Shown: positions 1-12,254, counted from the first letter of the stretch. The stretch: 64,000 nt of DNA from Hibiscus mutabilis (GCA_019671005.1 CM033714.1:60249741-60313740); one strand, 5' to 3'. Numbers and translations are program-made. The notes: a model not told the origin generated them from the letters alone.

Positions 1-758
1 GGGCCAAGACGAGCGTGTCCGAGGTCAAATCCCCTCTAACGTGGGTGTTTCAGCAGTTATGTATCACACGCCTAATCGACAGGGGTACGGAGATAATACA
101 ACAAGGAAGCAGGCCGTGTTGTGAGTTCCACCAAGAGGAAGGACATAACATTCAATGTTGCAAGGAGTTCAAGCAGGTTATTCAAATAATGATGGACAAT
201 AAAGAGATTGGATTTTTTGAGAAAGATAAAGAGAGAAAGGAATCAGATGTATGCACATCAGATACCCCCAAGATCAAGTTTGGGGTAGATAGAAATTTTA
301 TCATATCACTCAAGCCAAAGTCAGAAAGCTCATCCCAATATGAGAATTCTAAAGTAACTTAAAATATACGGATTTCGGCTCTTACTCCCTTTCCGTTTGA
401 GGATGCTTGGAAAGTCCCATGGAGCTATACTGCCCACGTTTCTATACTAGAGAAGCAAAAAATACAAAGGGAGGAGAAACTATCCGATGAAGGACCCTCA
501 AAGGAGGAGAACCCAGTGGAACCAAGTGCCGATGTCATAAATAAAGTAGGATATTTTACCAGAAGCGATAGATGCTATTCACCAGAAACGACAAATGAGT
601 CAGAGAAACAGAGAGACAAAGGCAAAGCGGTAACCGCCAAACCTGAAAAAATTTTCAGAGAGGAACCTCCCCCTAGAATTCATGAGCCAGTGACAAAGAG
701 TCGGGTGCAAGAATTCCCGAGGTTCCTAAAGCACATCGAATACATCATTGTTGAGTAG
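1..758 (+). pseudogene. Ogre-type gag, C-terminal part
   Basis: Positions 15-362 and 516-758 give two reading frames of one gag tail, separated by a stop near 360 and a short gap. The first has the Cys/His cluster CEFHQEEGHNIQCCKEFK, the retroviral-knuckle-like motif of Tat/Ogre gag (here C-x2-H-x4-H). The second has the conserved acidic, proline-rich stretch with EEPPPRIHEPV and a hydrophobic end that matches the linker before protease. The same order occurs at 41.5-42.3 kb on the other strand. Gag would package element RNA in cytoplasmic particles. The gag start lies outside the window. Confidence 0.8.
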
Positions 759-869
759 CTTAAAACTAGCAAGTATGGATTTCGGTACTTGAGTTGCTGT
801 TAAGTTCAGAAAATACCGTGATGCGTTGTTGAAAGTACTAAATAAAATGTTTGTTCCAGACAATATCTT

Positions 870-1980
870 AGTGGACAAGTTAGAAGAATAGTGGGTCACA
901 TTACTGTAGAAAACTACATCATCTTTACCAACAACGAGATTCCTGACGGAGGCATGGGGTTAACTAAGGCTTTGAACATCACCACCCACTACAAGGGGCA
1001 TGTCTTACTAGGAGTGCTTATCGACAACGGGTCCACCTTAAATGTATTACCTATGGTGACCCTGTAAAGGTTGCCAGTGGATAGTTCACACATGAAACCG
1101 TGTCAGAACTTCGTTAGAGCATTTGACGGGACCAAGAGGGATGTTATCAGAAAAATAGAGATATCGTTGCTAATTGGTCCTACAGAGTACGTCGTCAAAT
1201 TTGTGGTAATGGACATCTGACCCACTTATAACTGTCTACTAGAGAGGCCGTGGATTCACTCGGCCGGAGCCGTGCCTTCATCCCTGCACCAAAAATTGAA
1301 ATTTGTTATTGATGGAAAGTTGGTGAGTGTGGGAGCTGAGCAAGACATCATTGCTTTCGTGACCATCGACGCTCCTTATGTTCAAACTGATAAAGATGCT
1401 ATTGAGTGCTCCTTTAGGGCCTTAGAGTTCATGAATGCTACCTTCATGGCAGAGGGAAGCAAGATCCCACGCCCTAGACTATCGAATTGCACCAAGATGA
1501 CAGTCTGGCAAACCCTAGGACGAGAAGCCAAGAAGGGTAAAAGGTTAGGGAGGAGTTTGTAAAGATGCTTGCACGCTAGGAGCGTCATCGTCTAGAAGGA
1601 TCGGTTCGGGCTCAGCTATAAACCCAATTTTCACCAGAGAAAGCTAGAATGGAAGAAGAAAGAAGAACAAAGAAAGGCCAGATTTAGAGGAGAGGACATC
1701 CCATGGGGACCCATGACTTTCCCCCACTTAAGAATACTTTTGTGTTTGGGGGGATAATCAATTTGGAAGAGAAAATATACGAAGTTGGTCTAGAAAGCGC
1801 CGAATTTAGCAAGGAGGAAAGGTTCAACGAGGCACTAGAGGGAATGGGTGTCAACATGATAGACAAGATGGAAAAGAGTGGCAAATACTTGGTCGGGATC
1901 CGCCCTTGCCTCCCGAGGAAAACACTTAGCAATTGGATTGTTGAATATCTGCTAGTAGTTTTTAGGTCAAGATCAGACTA
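870..1980 (+). pseudogene. Ogre-type aspartic protease and protease-RT linker
   Basis: The conceptual frame contains the retropepsin active site LIDNGSTLNVLP, with the catalytic Asp present, around 1015-1055. It is followed by the family block LIGPTEYVVKFVVMD and a CLLERPWIHSAGAVPSSLH segment that ends the protease. Stops occur near 1065 and 1217. Frames at 1272-1562 and 1703-1981 encode the linker between protease and RT; the second begins MGTHDFPPLKNTFVFGG and matches the linker at 40.46-40.68 kb. The enzyme would cleave the element polyprotein. Confidence 0.78.
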
Positions 1981-2219
1981 ATGCTCAGAACCAACCCTAT
2001 TCGCTTTTGCCCACGAGCAATAGGGATCTTTTGTAAAGGGCTCATATGTTAATCTGGTTGCTTTTTTAATTCAATAAAAATGATGCTTTCCGTTTTTTCT
2101 CAAATGGAAAACAATTTTCTTCCTTTGTTTTACATTCATTATTATTATATTTGTTTCATTAATCCCATATGAGTATTCGTTTCTTGTCCTGATACATATT
2201 CGTTTAAATTGTTTCAAGG

Positions 2220-3410
2220 TCCCTATCATTGACTGTATGAATGGTTCCGAGTATAACTCTGAGATAGATTTTGAGCGACCCTCGTGTTTTGTAGAAGTCG
2301 AGGAAGGGGATGATGAGATAGAAGTATAGATCCGAGATGAATTACTCCAATTAATGGAAAGTGAAGATAAGCAAATTTTGCCTCATCAAGAAGAGTTAGA
2401 GATCCTCAATATGGGAATGAAAGAGGAAAGAAAAGAAGTGAAGATTGGTACTACCCTTTGGCTAAGACCCGTCGTGAATTGGTTGAGTTGCTTTTAGAAT
2501 TCAAGGACATTTTTGCATGGACCTATCAAGACATGCCAGGTTTAGACACATATATTGTAGTGCACAAGCTACCGATCAAGCCAGAATATAAGTCGGTCCA
2601 ACAAAAACTTAGAAGGATGAGACCAGAAATGTTGTTAAAGATTCGAGTAGAAGTAAAGAAACAATATGATGCTGGTTTATTAGGAGTCTCTAAATACTCG
2701 GAATGGGTGGCGAACATAGTTCGTATTCCAAAAAAGATGGGAAGGTCCATATGTGCGTAGATTACAAAGACCTTAATAAGGCAAGCCCCAAAAACAATTT
2801 TCCTCTACCTCATATTGATACTTTGGTCGACAACACTGCGAGACATTCTTGATTCTCTTTTATGGATGGTTTCTCGGGGTACAACCAAATCAAAATGCAT
2901 CCTGACGACATGGAGAAAACTACGTTCGTGACCATATGGGGAACATTCTGTTATAAGGTGATGCCTTTCAGATTGAAGAACGCCAGGGCAACCTACCATA
3001 GGGCTATGGTAACCCTTTTCCACGACATGATGCACAAAGAGATCGACGTATATGTAGATGATATGATTGCCAAATCCCGAACGGAGGAGGAACATATCCA
3101 AAACTTGAGGAAACTTTTCCAGAGGCTAAGAAAGTACCAGTTGAAACTCAATCCAGCAAAATGCACTTTTGATGTTATGTTCGGTAAACTCTTAGGCTTT
3201 GTGGTTAGTCGAAATGGGGTTGAGATTGACCCGGATAAGGTGAAAGCCATTCAAAATCTCTTGCCACCTCAGACCCAAAAAGAAGTTTGGGGTTTCTTAG
3301 GAAGATTAAATTATATATCTCGATTTATCTCTCAATTGACCAACAAATGCGATCCAGTCTTTAGATTGCTCCGAAAAAATAATCTGGGAGTATGGGATGA
3401 AAAGTGTTAG
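2220..3410 (+). pseudogene. Ogre-type reverse transcriptase
   Basis: Frames 2458-2760 and 2862-3410 are one RT joined across a frameshift. The first carries the thumb-proximal entry motif (GVSKYSEWVANIVRIPKK). The second carries FMDGFSGYNQIKMHPDD, the LKNARATYHRAM block and the catalytic YVDDMIAKS box near 3050, with both active-site aspartates. It ends with the GFLGRLNYISRFISQLT connection segment and a stop at 3408-3410. An acidic lead-in (2220-2440) fits the pre-RT spacer. The active site looks intact, but the frame is broken at least twice, so no functional enzyme is expected. Confidence 0.9.
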
Positions 3411-3850
3411 GAGGCTCTGGATAAGATCAAGAGATACTTGAATAATGCTCCAATTCTAGCAGCACCGGTACCGGGAAGGCCATTGATATTGTATTTAACG
3501 ATTTTTGAAAACTCAATGGGTTGTGTTTTGGGACAACACGATGAGTTCGGGAAGAAAGAAAAGGTGATTTACTATTTGAGCAAGAAATTCACCGATTGTG
3601 AAGCACGATACCCGCCGATTCAGAAGTAGTGTTGTGCTCTAGTATGGGCTATCAAAAGGCTGAGGCAATACATGTTGTATCACACCACGTGGTTGATATC
3701 CAAGCTGGACCCTTTGAAGTTCATGCTGGAAGCACCAGCGCTAAACGGAAGGCTGGCCCGTTGGCAAATGTTATTATCTGAATTCGAAATGCTGTATGTG
3801 AGTTAGAAGGCATTAAAAGGGAGCGCCATAGCAGACTTCTTTGCAAGCCA
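3411..3850 (+). pseudogene. Ty3/gypsy RNase H domain
   Basis: Directly after the RT. Frame 3438-3629 has the PLILYLTIFENSMGCVLGQHD segment where a normal RNase H has an Asp-containing strand (usually YLaVSe/sDxAiG). It continues past a stop at 3628-3630 with the usual CCALVWAIKRLRQYMLYH helix and ALNGRLARWQMLLSEF. This is the first of two RNase H modules and would degrade the RNA of the RNA/DNA hybrid. Two stops, at about 3628 and 3805, break it. Confidence 0.78.
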
Positions 3851-3950
3851 TGCTTCAGACCATTACGAATTGTTGGACTTCAGTTTCCCCGATGAAGACC
3901 TAATGTACATAACAGTTGAAGAAGAAGTCACTCCTGAGGACGAGTTGTGA

Positions 3951-4448
3951 AAGCTCTACTTTGATGGGGCATCTAATACATTAGGCCATGGAATTGGGGC
4001 AGTGTTAATTTATCCAGAAAACATTTACTATCCCTTCACCAGTAGATTGGATTTCTTTTGCATGAATAACATAGCTGAGTATGAAGCCTGCGTTATGGGT
4101 TTAAATGCAGCCATTGAAAGGAAAATCAAGGTGCTTAAGGTTTTTGGGGATTCCTCATTGGTAATCTATCAATTATAGAAAGAATGGGAAATGAGAGACT
4201 TGAAGTTGGTCAAGTATTACGATCTGATCCAAGAGTTGATCAAAAGCTTTGAAAGAATCAGCTTCACTTACCCCCTGAGGGAAGACAATAAAATGGTGGA
4301 TGCCTTGGAAACATTAGCTGTAATGTTTAAAGCAAGTACTGAGACCGAAATAAAGATGATTAAGATGAAAATTTTTGAGATACCGGCTCATTGCTGTAGT
4401 TTGGAAGAGGAAGCAGATGGTAATCCATGGTACTATGACGTCTTTTAG
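3951..4448 (+). pseudogene. Second (archaeal-type) RNase H of Ogre/Tat element
   Basis: After a stop near 3947 the frame reads LYFDGASNTLGHGIGAVLIY, then the NNIAEYEACVMGLNAAIE helix, then KVFGDSSLVIYQL. This is the DGASN / E / GDS(S/Q)LV signature of the archaeal-like RNase H that Tat and Ogre elements acquired. A stop at about 4177 interrupts it. It resumes at 4191-4448, including FTYPLREDNKMVDALETLA, where the last catalytic acid position (DN..VDAL) is visible. The presence of this domain places the element in Tat/Ogre. Confidence 0.82.
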
Positions 4449-4511
4449 TATATCAAGTTCTAAACCTACCCCAAAGGGGCCAATGAAAATGACAAGAGAA
4501 CCATTAGAAGA

Positions 4512-4907
4512 ATGGCAGTCGGGTATGTCTTAGACGGGGAGATTTTATACAAGAAGGGTAATGACCAAATCCTATTAAGGTGTGTCAATATCCAAGAAGC
4601 AAGAAACATATTGGCCGAGGTGCATGATGGGCTATGTGGGATCCATGCCAGCAGTTTCTCAATGGCTCGAAAAATCATGAGGTATGGATATTTTTGGTCA
4701 ACCATGGAAAGAGATGGTATTATCTATGCAAAGAAATGCCATAAGTGTCAGATATATGCCAGCAAGATCCATTCTCCACCATTACCTATGCACACCATGA
4801 ACTCACCATGGTCGTTTGTTGTATGGGGAATGGACGTAATTGGTCAGAATATGACTTCAAATATTCAAGCATTCAATTCAAACATCAAGACTATTGTTGT
4901 CTGGTAG
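4512..4907 (+). pseudogene. Ogre-type integrase, zinc-binding N-terminus only
   Basis: The frame holds an HHCC zinc-binding module: HDGLCGIHASS supplies the histidines and KKCHKCQIYASKIH the CxxC pair. WGMDVIG, where the catalytic core normally begins, follows. Homology stops there, near 4855; the DDE core, including the first catalytic Asp strand context, is missing. Downstream DNA is unrelated AT-rich sequence. The truncation is an abrupt junction, not gradual decay. Confidence 0.82.
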
Positions 4908-5939
4908 CATGTGCACTACTTGCTTAAATGTTCATATCTTTTATTCCGCACGTCAGAATTTCAAACCATTTACGCCATTAGAAAGCTAACTTAATTGTAC
5001 TTCTAACCATATAGGCCTTACATTTTTATTTGTTGTGAATTAATACAGTTTTTTATTTAAAGGCAGACCAAATTATGCCACTGGACAGTTTGCATTGTCC
5101 TTAGAGATTAATCTCTACAAACTATTTTATAACTCAGAATTTGATTCCGTTTGTTGTATACGAAATTAGAAATACTCATGATTCTGTACATATAAGATTT
5201 ACTCCCTAATTTGGTCTATGTAATTTTCTACTAATTTTTAAACTCACTGCCCAAAACAGAGTCTTCTGGACAGATTTTCTTAAGCTAGATTCTAGCTTCA
5301 TTAATCACTTAGACAAGGATTGTAACATTATTTTTCAACATATATACTTATTCATACATGTCTAAGTCAGTCCAATTATGTGTCAAACCTATAAAAACAG
5401 GGCAATTGAGAAATATTTTCGAATTGATTCAATAAGACATCATCTTCCTAGAATTTCCAGCAACAAGAATTTCAATTCACATATCAATCATTCATTCTAA
5501 TTATCATCTAAGTTTTTCCAGCAATTAACATAGCAATTCACCATCAATTTGGTTAGTGACAACATCAATTTCCAAAAGCCATTTGATTCATTCTAAGCAA
5601 TATACCATTTCATGGATTGATCAATCAATTGAACTTCATAACTAGTTCATGGCATCAATTCACTAACTAATCATCCAATTCATGTAATTCAAGCAAGAAC
5701 TTAAAATCTACATGCATCATTTGAATCTATAATGCATTAAGGAAAAGATTTTACCTTCCTTTCAAGATAATATGAATGCTAGCAACTCCAATTCTTCCAA
5801 ATTTCAAGCTTGAATCTATGAACATGGAGTTTTCTCACTCATTTCCTTTTCCCTAATTTTTTCATCTATTCGGCCACAAGGAAGAAGGTGATAATAGATC
5901 ATCAATTAATTCCTCCTAAAATGACTAATTTGTCCTTGA
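4861..5939. other. Unassigned AT-rich spacer, possibly a solo LTR
   Basis: No coding frame is convincing here. The segment sits between the truncated integrase of a + strand element and the truncated gag of a - strand element. It contains LTR-like wording (a run of CAATTCA-type words, then a block ending CCTTGATTATCCA at about 5931-5944). I could not define matching termini or a target duplication, so the class is open. Confidence 0.3.
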
Positions 5940-6318
5940 TTATCCAATATTTGTATGCTTGATAACATCCAATTTATCTCTATCAAAACCTATCAACGTA
6001 CAGAGGTTCGTAACATCATTTTCAAAATTTATTTCTAAATTCTCTGAATCATTTACTGATACTCTGATTGTATTACCCTGAACCTTTTTCGGAACTGATC
6101 CTTCAAGTTGAACCCTTGTGTGAGAAAAGTTTTCATTCAGACCATCAATGTTAGTATTTCCATCAAAAACCATTTCTTTCTTAGCTTCCCAATTCCGATC
6201 ACTGTGGTAGCTTGAGTTACCACCACATTCTAGGACTGATCAATTATTTGCTCCATGCTACCCAAGAGGTCCTCAACAACTTTCTGAGATTGCCTCACCC
6301 TAACAAGCCTATTGCCCA
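5940..6318 (-). pseudogene. gag N-terminus of second Ogre-like element
   Basis: On the minus strand an ATG at 6318-6316 opens MGNRLVRVRQSQKVVEDLLG, a heptad-rich start like the gag start at 43868. After a stop and a frameshift the frame resumes at 6173-5940 as an acidic, Asn-rich stretch. It ends at an abrupt junction with unrelated DNA near 5936. I recognise it by position, with coiled-coil start and Ogre leader upstream, not by a catalytic motif. The assignment to gag is therefore an inference. Confidence 0.45.
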
Positions 6319-6539
6319 TGTTGTCTAAAAATATTGGTTTTCAGCTTTCACACTATTATCTGAAAAAAATGCAATATGATTTAAACATAGTGCAATATTA
6401 TTTATTTTTTAAAAAATTATGATTTTATTTAAAAATGTGATAATTTTTTCTAAAATGCAATATTTAAGCAATACAATGCACAAATGCACGAGGTATCGAT
6501 TTCAAGGACTAGTCTTTAGGGCAACATTGATTAGCCAAA

Positions 6540-7136
6540 AGGTTGAATACAAGAAATAAACAATTTGATTATAGAAAGCAGCTACCCCTCGTCCCTAGGT
6601 TAATCACTCGTTTACCCTCCGGGTCAACATCTAAATTAGCTTCTGAAGTTGATCATTTCATGATTCTACCTTTGGATAATCTTGATAGCTACCTCAAGCT
6701 TGCCTTTCAGTACATTTTCCTCTGCTTGTAGTGCCCCTTTCGAAACTTACCAACGAGTTTTTTCAAATACCGTAGAGCACTTTGTATTTTTACCACCTCT
6801 TTTCTCAGCTCTCTACTCGCTAAAGATCAACTTTTCCTCGTTATCGTACCTTTTTAATAGCTTTCTACAACTGTGAAACTTGTGATGACAACTCTGAATT
6901 CAAAACTTGCTCTTCCTCCACTTTCTATTTAGTCTGACTATTTGAATCCCTTAGTTCTTGAATCTCATATCTCGCTCTTTTAACGCCTTCACACAACTTC
7001 TTGTAGCTACTAGCATCTCGACACCTCTTTCCTCAAGATACTGCCCCTTTCTTGAACCGAGTCTTCTTTAACTAGTCCACACCGTCATATTGCCTTCTCC
7101 TTGTTTATCAAACTCATTGGCCATTATTAATATTGC
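6540..7136 (-). pseudogene. Degenerate coiled-coil ORF in Ogre-like leader (ORF1 remnant?)
   Basis: An ATG near 7136 on the minus strand opens MANEFDKQGEGNMTVW. The following DNA, through several stops and frame changes, encodes Glu/Lys/Leu-rich heptads (for example VEEEQVLNSELSSQVSQL). Ogre elements carry an extra ORF1 upstream of gag, and the intact-looking ORF1 at 44.2-46.5 kb also ends in a long coiled coil. This may be its decayed C-terminal half. No enzyme motif is present. Confidence 0.35.
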
Positions 7137-7304
7137 CTACTTAACTGAACCTCGAATCAGTGCTTCTGAGTATGCAAAATGATGCTAAATATATGAAAAG
7201 AAGACAACAAAAAAACAAAACAAAAAACAGTGTCAATATGGTAAAATAATATTGAAGCCAAAAATTATATTAATACAATAAAGCAGTTTATCAAGCAGAG
7301 AGAA
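7137..7304 (-). other. Ogre-like 5' leader, left part
   Basis: AT-rich untranslated sequence with a GTGTCAATATGGTAAAATAAT-like block that reappears at 54820-54850 in the outer Ogre leader. It is continuous with 17056-17524 once the Tekay element is removed. Confidence 0.55.
7300..7304. repeat. Target-site duplication GAGAA (left copy)
   Basis: GAGAA lies immediately before the TGTAACACC terminus of the Tekay element. The same five bases follow its right terminus at 17051-17055. A 5-bp duplication is standard for Ty3/gypsy integration and fixes both ends of the element exactly. Confidence 0.9.
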
Positions 7305-10049
7305 TGTAACACCCACTCCCCGGCCTGGTCGGGAACCCAAGTCGGAGAATGCTACCGACGATCGAAACTGTAATCGGTGTGGTGAGATTTCAATAACAAG
7401 CAACACTTGGTCAACATTGTGACCTTTAAACATTATACAATATTGTATTTGGTTCAATTTATCCCTTTTGTAATAAAGACTGGTCAATTAGGGCCAATTT
7501 CTAACTTTTACAAGTTTTAAGGAATAAACAGTGAATCTAATAATTTAGAGGTCCTTTAGTGCGATTAGCTATACAATACTGAAATTCATTACATCAGCAA
7601 TGTTCTTATAAATTTCATGTCATTTTGATATCATTAACCCATCCGATTAGGCCTTACTATGTTCAGTGACCATTCTGTAAACAAATTAAAACTGTGTTCA
7701 ATACCTTTTTAACCGAATTACCTATCTCCATATCGATACCCCTTAGCCCGTATCAGTACGGATATGCACAGATTCGATTTTAAACATGAAGGATTAGAGG
7801 CTCCGTATCGATACCATAGGGACTGTATAGATACGGGTTGACCCATTTCGGTACTGCCTAAGACCGTACCTATACATTTAAATGACCAACCTCGTCTGCA
7901 TAAGTCTATACCGATACACTTCTTTTGGGTATCGATACGCCCTGTTTCACCATGACCAATTATGCAAGGCCGTATCGATACAAGTTGACTTGTATCGATA
8001 CACCTGTGTTGTAATGACAGATTTTAGCTGGTTTTTATTCGAATTAAGCTGTTGAATGATGTTCAAATACAATGAAATTTCAGCAGCAAGTTTTAAATCA
8101 TTTAATCTACTAGCATGTCAAATTTCAAATTCAAAATTTTTTGCTAGGTTTTCACTTTTAGGAGCCAATTATGCATATTTGGTTACTTTTAGCCCTACAT
8201 AAAAGCCATTTTAGGTCCATTTATCCTATTACAAAGCATAGGCCATACATATACATCCAAAATGCCATGAGTAATTAGTTTAGCTACTTTGCTACCATTC
8301 TAGGAGTTTATAAGAACAAAGTACTTTACTCTAGCTTGCTTGTGACTTGTCAATCTTCCGACTTCTCCGATCTCGATCCAACAATATTATTAACCTAAAA
8401 TGCATGAGATGAAATGCATTAGACATATTGTGCCTAGTGAGGTAGTCACAACTAAATATCATTATCAATGAAATGCACTTCGAATCATGGCTTGACAATA
8501 ACAATGCAATAAATCGTTAATAGCATTGCAATGATCATGTTCAATAGTATTATGTCCATATTTTAACAATAACCCTTGGATCGATTCGGAATAGTGGATA
8601 CGCAAATTCCTACACCTTGCCAAATCAATGAATGGTTTAGTCCCTCTGCCTTGCCAATATGACCAATATCACAATACATCCCTCTTCCTCGCCAAATCAA
8701 TACAGGTCGTAGCCCTAGGACCGTAGTCCACTCGTACATTGAGCTCATGAATTCTATGGCATGCTAATTTTATCCAAAAGTCCTTTCTTATCCAAGGTCC
8801 GATGACAATATCAATCATCAATTTTCAATAACAATGACAATGTTCAATGTCCTTACCAATAATCAAAACTTCAATACCAAAATACAACAGTCATGACAAT
8901 AACAATGGCAATGTTCAATGATTCAATGGAAATATCAATATCCAATAATTCTTTTTCAATGCTTCGATGACAATGACAATACCGATAACAATGCTTGATG
9001 ATAATAACTATAACAATGACATTGCCAATACTCCATAATCAATATTATATATTTCCTTAATTCCATGGCTATCATAATGATATTGTCAATTATATTATTG
9101 ATATCTGAATTTTTGATGCTACACTTACCGATGCTTACCAATGTATCCTCTAAAGGATTCGATGCAAAATCTTTTCTCAATAGGGTTAGCGATAATAAAT
9201 TTGACGACAATGAAATCGGGAAAGGCACCTAGCTTGATCTTGAGACTCCGACTACACTCACCTCGATATTACGAAGCTTTCAAGGCTCTCAGATAGTAAT
9301 CCCTTTGTTTCTAGCTCTCGTTGGTGATGACAGATGTTCCCCTTCCATTTCGTGAGCTAGGATAAACAATAGGGAAATAGTTATGATTTGTAATATAATA
9401 TTGAAATCAATATAACGATATCAAAATCATTATTTGAACTCAATGTAGAAAATATCTATAAGTTTTCCATGGATGGCCAAAACCCTAGTTTAAGGTTACA
9501 CTCAATATCTCCATGGATTTCGATAATAGTTTGAGGGGTTAAGCTTACCCGTCCGATAGCAATGATTCAATATCGATAAATCAAAGGAAAACTAAGCTTG
9601 AATTCAAGCTCCAATGGAGGTGTGAGCTTAGTTGAAGATGATGAAGAGAGGTGCTTGCTTGTTTTAGAATTCGGGTAAGTTTCTCTACTCTTTCTTTCCT
9701 TCTTTTAATCCTAATAAGTCGATGGCTTTCCTTCATATGAAGGAAGCTCTTCAACTTAGCCCACCTATGGGTGATTATAATTTGAGGAGGGGCTAATCGC
9801 AAGGTTATTCCCTCAACTTTATATTCCTTATACTTGTACCCCTAAACTTTTAATTTCTATAATTTAGTCAATAAACAGGTTTTTAATACTTCCTATAAGG
9901 TCCTTAAACAATAATTTGACTCAATTGGAGTCCAATATAAATGTAATTGATCTCGCGGTCAATGCCAATACAATATTTGGATGATTCTGATGTAGGGTTT
10001 TCGGCCGCCGGAACCTAATTTCAAATAGGCCAGAATTCAGGGTGTTACA
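7305..10049 (-). repeat. Tekay 3' LTR (left copy)
   Basis: 2745 bp, starting TGTAACACCC and ending GGTGTTACA on the + strand, so the ends are inverted repeats. It aligns along its whole length with 14367-17050. A cluster of RTAYCGRTAY palindromes lies at 7731-8002. A region at 8780-9230 is rich in CAATGACAAT-type words. No coding frame inside is credible. Confidence 0.92.
7731..8002. repeat. TATCGATA-type palindrome cluster in Tekay 3' LTR
   Basis: GTATCGATAC or one-step variants occur at 7731, 7750, 7805, 7825, 7864, 7909, 7929, 7972 and 7991 (start positions, approximate to 1-2 bases). That is nine in about 270 bp. Most have a CpG at the centre and flanking T/A, giving TGTATCGATACA at best. 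The right LTR keeps the same cluster at 14795-15063. Confidence 0.85.
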
Positions 10050-10064
10050 ACTCTCCCCCTTAAG
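10050..10064 (-). promoter_or_regulatory. Tekay polypurine tract
   Basis: On the minus strand, TTAAGGGGGAGAGT runs directly into the 3' LTR start TGTAACACC. This is the plus-strand primer for reverse transcription and confirms the element's orientation. Confidence 0.85.
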
Positions 10065-10105
10065 AAAATTCATCCTCAAATTTTACCTGGATCAAAAAGG
10101 TGAGG

Positions 10106-11450
10106 TTATTTCTCTCGCATTGTTTCCTCTAGTTCCCATGTTGCTTTCTTAGCGGTGTGGCTCTTCCAAAGTACCTTAACCAATGTGATAGTCTTGTTAC
10201 GAAGTCTCTTGACTTCCCATGCAAGAATCTGAACATGTTCTTCCTCGTAGGACAGATTTGGTTGGATTTCCACAAATACAGATTCAATGATGTGTGAGAG
10301 ATTCGAACGATACTTCTGAAGCATGGATACATGAAACACATTGTGGATTTTACTCAACTCTGAAGGCAGCAGTAAACGGTAAGCCACAACGCCAACTTTT
10401 TCAACAACCTCGAAAAGTCTAATGAATCGGGGACTCAATTTCCCTTTCTTTCCAAACCTCAAAACTTTATTCCATGGTGAAACTTTGAGGAAAGCTTTCT
10501 CACAAACTTCATATTGAATATCCTTACGCTTAAGATCAGCATAGGCCTTCTGACGGTCAAAGGTAGCTTTCAAGTGATCATGGATGATGACAACCTTTCT
10601 TTTGGTTTCCCAGAATAGGTCAGGGCCCAAGATCTTGCCTTCACCAAGTTTAGACCAACACAATGGAGTTCTACAACGTCTACCATACAATGCTTCGTAT
10701 GGTGCCATCTTGATAGAAGCTTGGTAGCTATTGTTGTAGGCAAATTCAATGAGGGGTAGGGATTTCTCCCATGATCTTCCAAAATCAATAATACATGCTT
10801 GTAGCATGTCCTCCAAGATCTGTAAAAGATGATTCAATAATGGTACACTTAATCGATGATTCGAAGGAAGGATTTTACGATGATTACCTGCATTACTCTT
10901 TCTGATTGGCCATCAGACTAAGGGTGAAAGGCGGTACTAAGATTGACTCTAGTGCCTAGAGCTCCTTGCAAAGTCCTCTAGAATCAAGAAGCAAATCATG
11001 GATCTCGATAATAGATGATCGATTGTGCACCCCATGGAGTCGGATAACTTCCTTATTGTACAAGTCTGCTAGCTTGGGAAGTCCATAGTCTATTCGAACC
11101 GGTAGGAAATGTGCCGACTTGGTTAAACGATCCATAGTAACCCAAATGGCATCGTGTTTAGCAGGAGTCAAATGTAGACCACTGACAAAGTCTATAGTGA
11201 TCTTCTCCCACTTCCATTGTAGTAGATCAATGGGTTGCAATAATTTGGTAGGGACACGATGTTAACCTTAATCCATTGACAAGTGAGACACTTAGACACG
11301 AAGTCAATTATAGCTTGCTTCATGCCTGGCCACAAATATAGTTCACGGAGGTCTTTATGCTTCTTCATAGACCACAGATGAATAGAGAATAAACTTGAAT
11401 GGGCTTCCTTAAGAATATCATTTTGAAGTGTTCATCATTGGGTACATAAA
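10106..11450 (-). pseudogene. Tekay integrase with C-terminal chromodomain
   Basis: On the minus strand in order: a zinc-binding tail with KCLTCQ (about 11290), the core start (WEKITIDFVSGL, 11240-10956, first Asp in VTMDRLTKSAHFLP), and the distal core and C-terminal domain (10837-10106). The last contains FAYNNSYQASIKMAPYEALYG. The frame ends with a chromodomain, KRLRNKTITLVKVLWKSH followed by ATWELE at about 10110-10250. Chromodomains of this type target integration to heterochromatin. The second catalytic Asp region reads SIIEIHD instead of the usual SDRD, and the Glu region at 10840-10955 is scrambled, so the enzyme is dead. Confidence 0.85.
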
Positions 11451-11839
11451 CCCAATCACAAAAACATAAGTGTCCTTCAGAATTGATTCTAAAGTCCGAA
11501 TTATGAAGCTTAGAGGCAATGGATTGGAGTTCGGAGTCTCAATCTTGTAATATCTTAATTCTTGAAACAATAGTAGACTGAACTTGAAGTTCAGCTACGA
11601 GACAGTAATGCTTTCGAAGATGGAAGTGAACATTGATAGCTTGGGGAGATACAATACAAGGACTTGCAATGAGTCAATGCACGAATCATCACATTAAACT
11701 TAATTGATCAATAAGATTGGCCTTGCCTGGATGATGGTCGATGTCAAGATCATAATACTTGAGGAGTTCCATCCATCTCCATTGTCAAAGATTCAACTCT
11801 TTCTGGGTCAAGAGGAACTTGAGACTTTTATGATCAATA

Positions 11840-12250
11840 GAGAGGTAACATTTCTCTCTGTAGAGATAATGCCTCCAAATTTTCAATGCAAAGACAACTA
11901 CAACCAGTTCTAGATCATGGATGGGGTAGTTCATTTCATGTGGATTTAGTTGCTAGAAGCATAAGCAATGACTTTGTCTTCTTGTATCAATACACATCCT
12001 AACCCGAGATGCGAAACATCACTATAGACAATGTAGTCCTTTCTAGACTCGGGTTGGGTTAAAATCGGTGCATGAGTCAAAACTTGTTTCAATTGGTTGA
12101 AACTTCTTTGTTGTTCCTCGACCCAAACAAATGAAGCTTCTTTTCTTAACAACTTAGTTAGTGGGGTTGCTAACATAGAAAATCCTTTGACGAATCTTCT
12201 ATAATAGCCAACGAGACCAAGAAAACTTCTTACTTCACCAATGTTCTTTG
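11840..12250 (-). pseudogene. Tekay RNase H
   Basis: The minus-strand frame 12176-11946 reads MLATPLTKLLRKEASFVW, then the aligned QRSFNQLKQVLTHAPIL helix and YIVYSDVSHLGLGCVL, with the first catalytic Asp in YSD. It breaks after VIAYAS. Remnants continue to about 11840 in other frames. It lies directly after RT, as expected. Confidence 0.8.
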
Positions 12251-12254
12251 GTGG

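Larger units (their letters stand above)
1..4860 (+). mobile_element. Ogre/Tat-lineage Ty3/gypsy element, internal fragment
   Basis: The order gag, aspartic protease, reverse transcriptase, RNase H, second (archaeal-type) RNase H, integrase is that of the plant Tat/Ogre lineage. The two consecutive RNase H modules are the diagnostic trait. The proteins are close relatives of those on the opposite strand at 40.4-43.9 kb. The element enters from the left edge and stops abruptly inside the integrase, so neither LTR is present. Stops and frameshifts occur in every domain. Lineage comes from family knowledge; domain order is read from the sequence. Confidence 0.88.
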
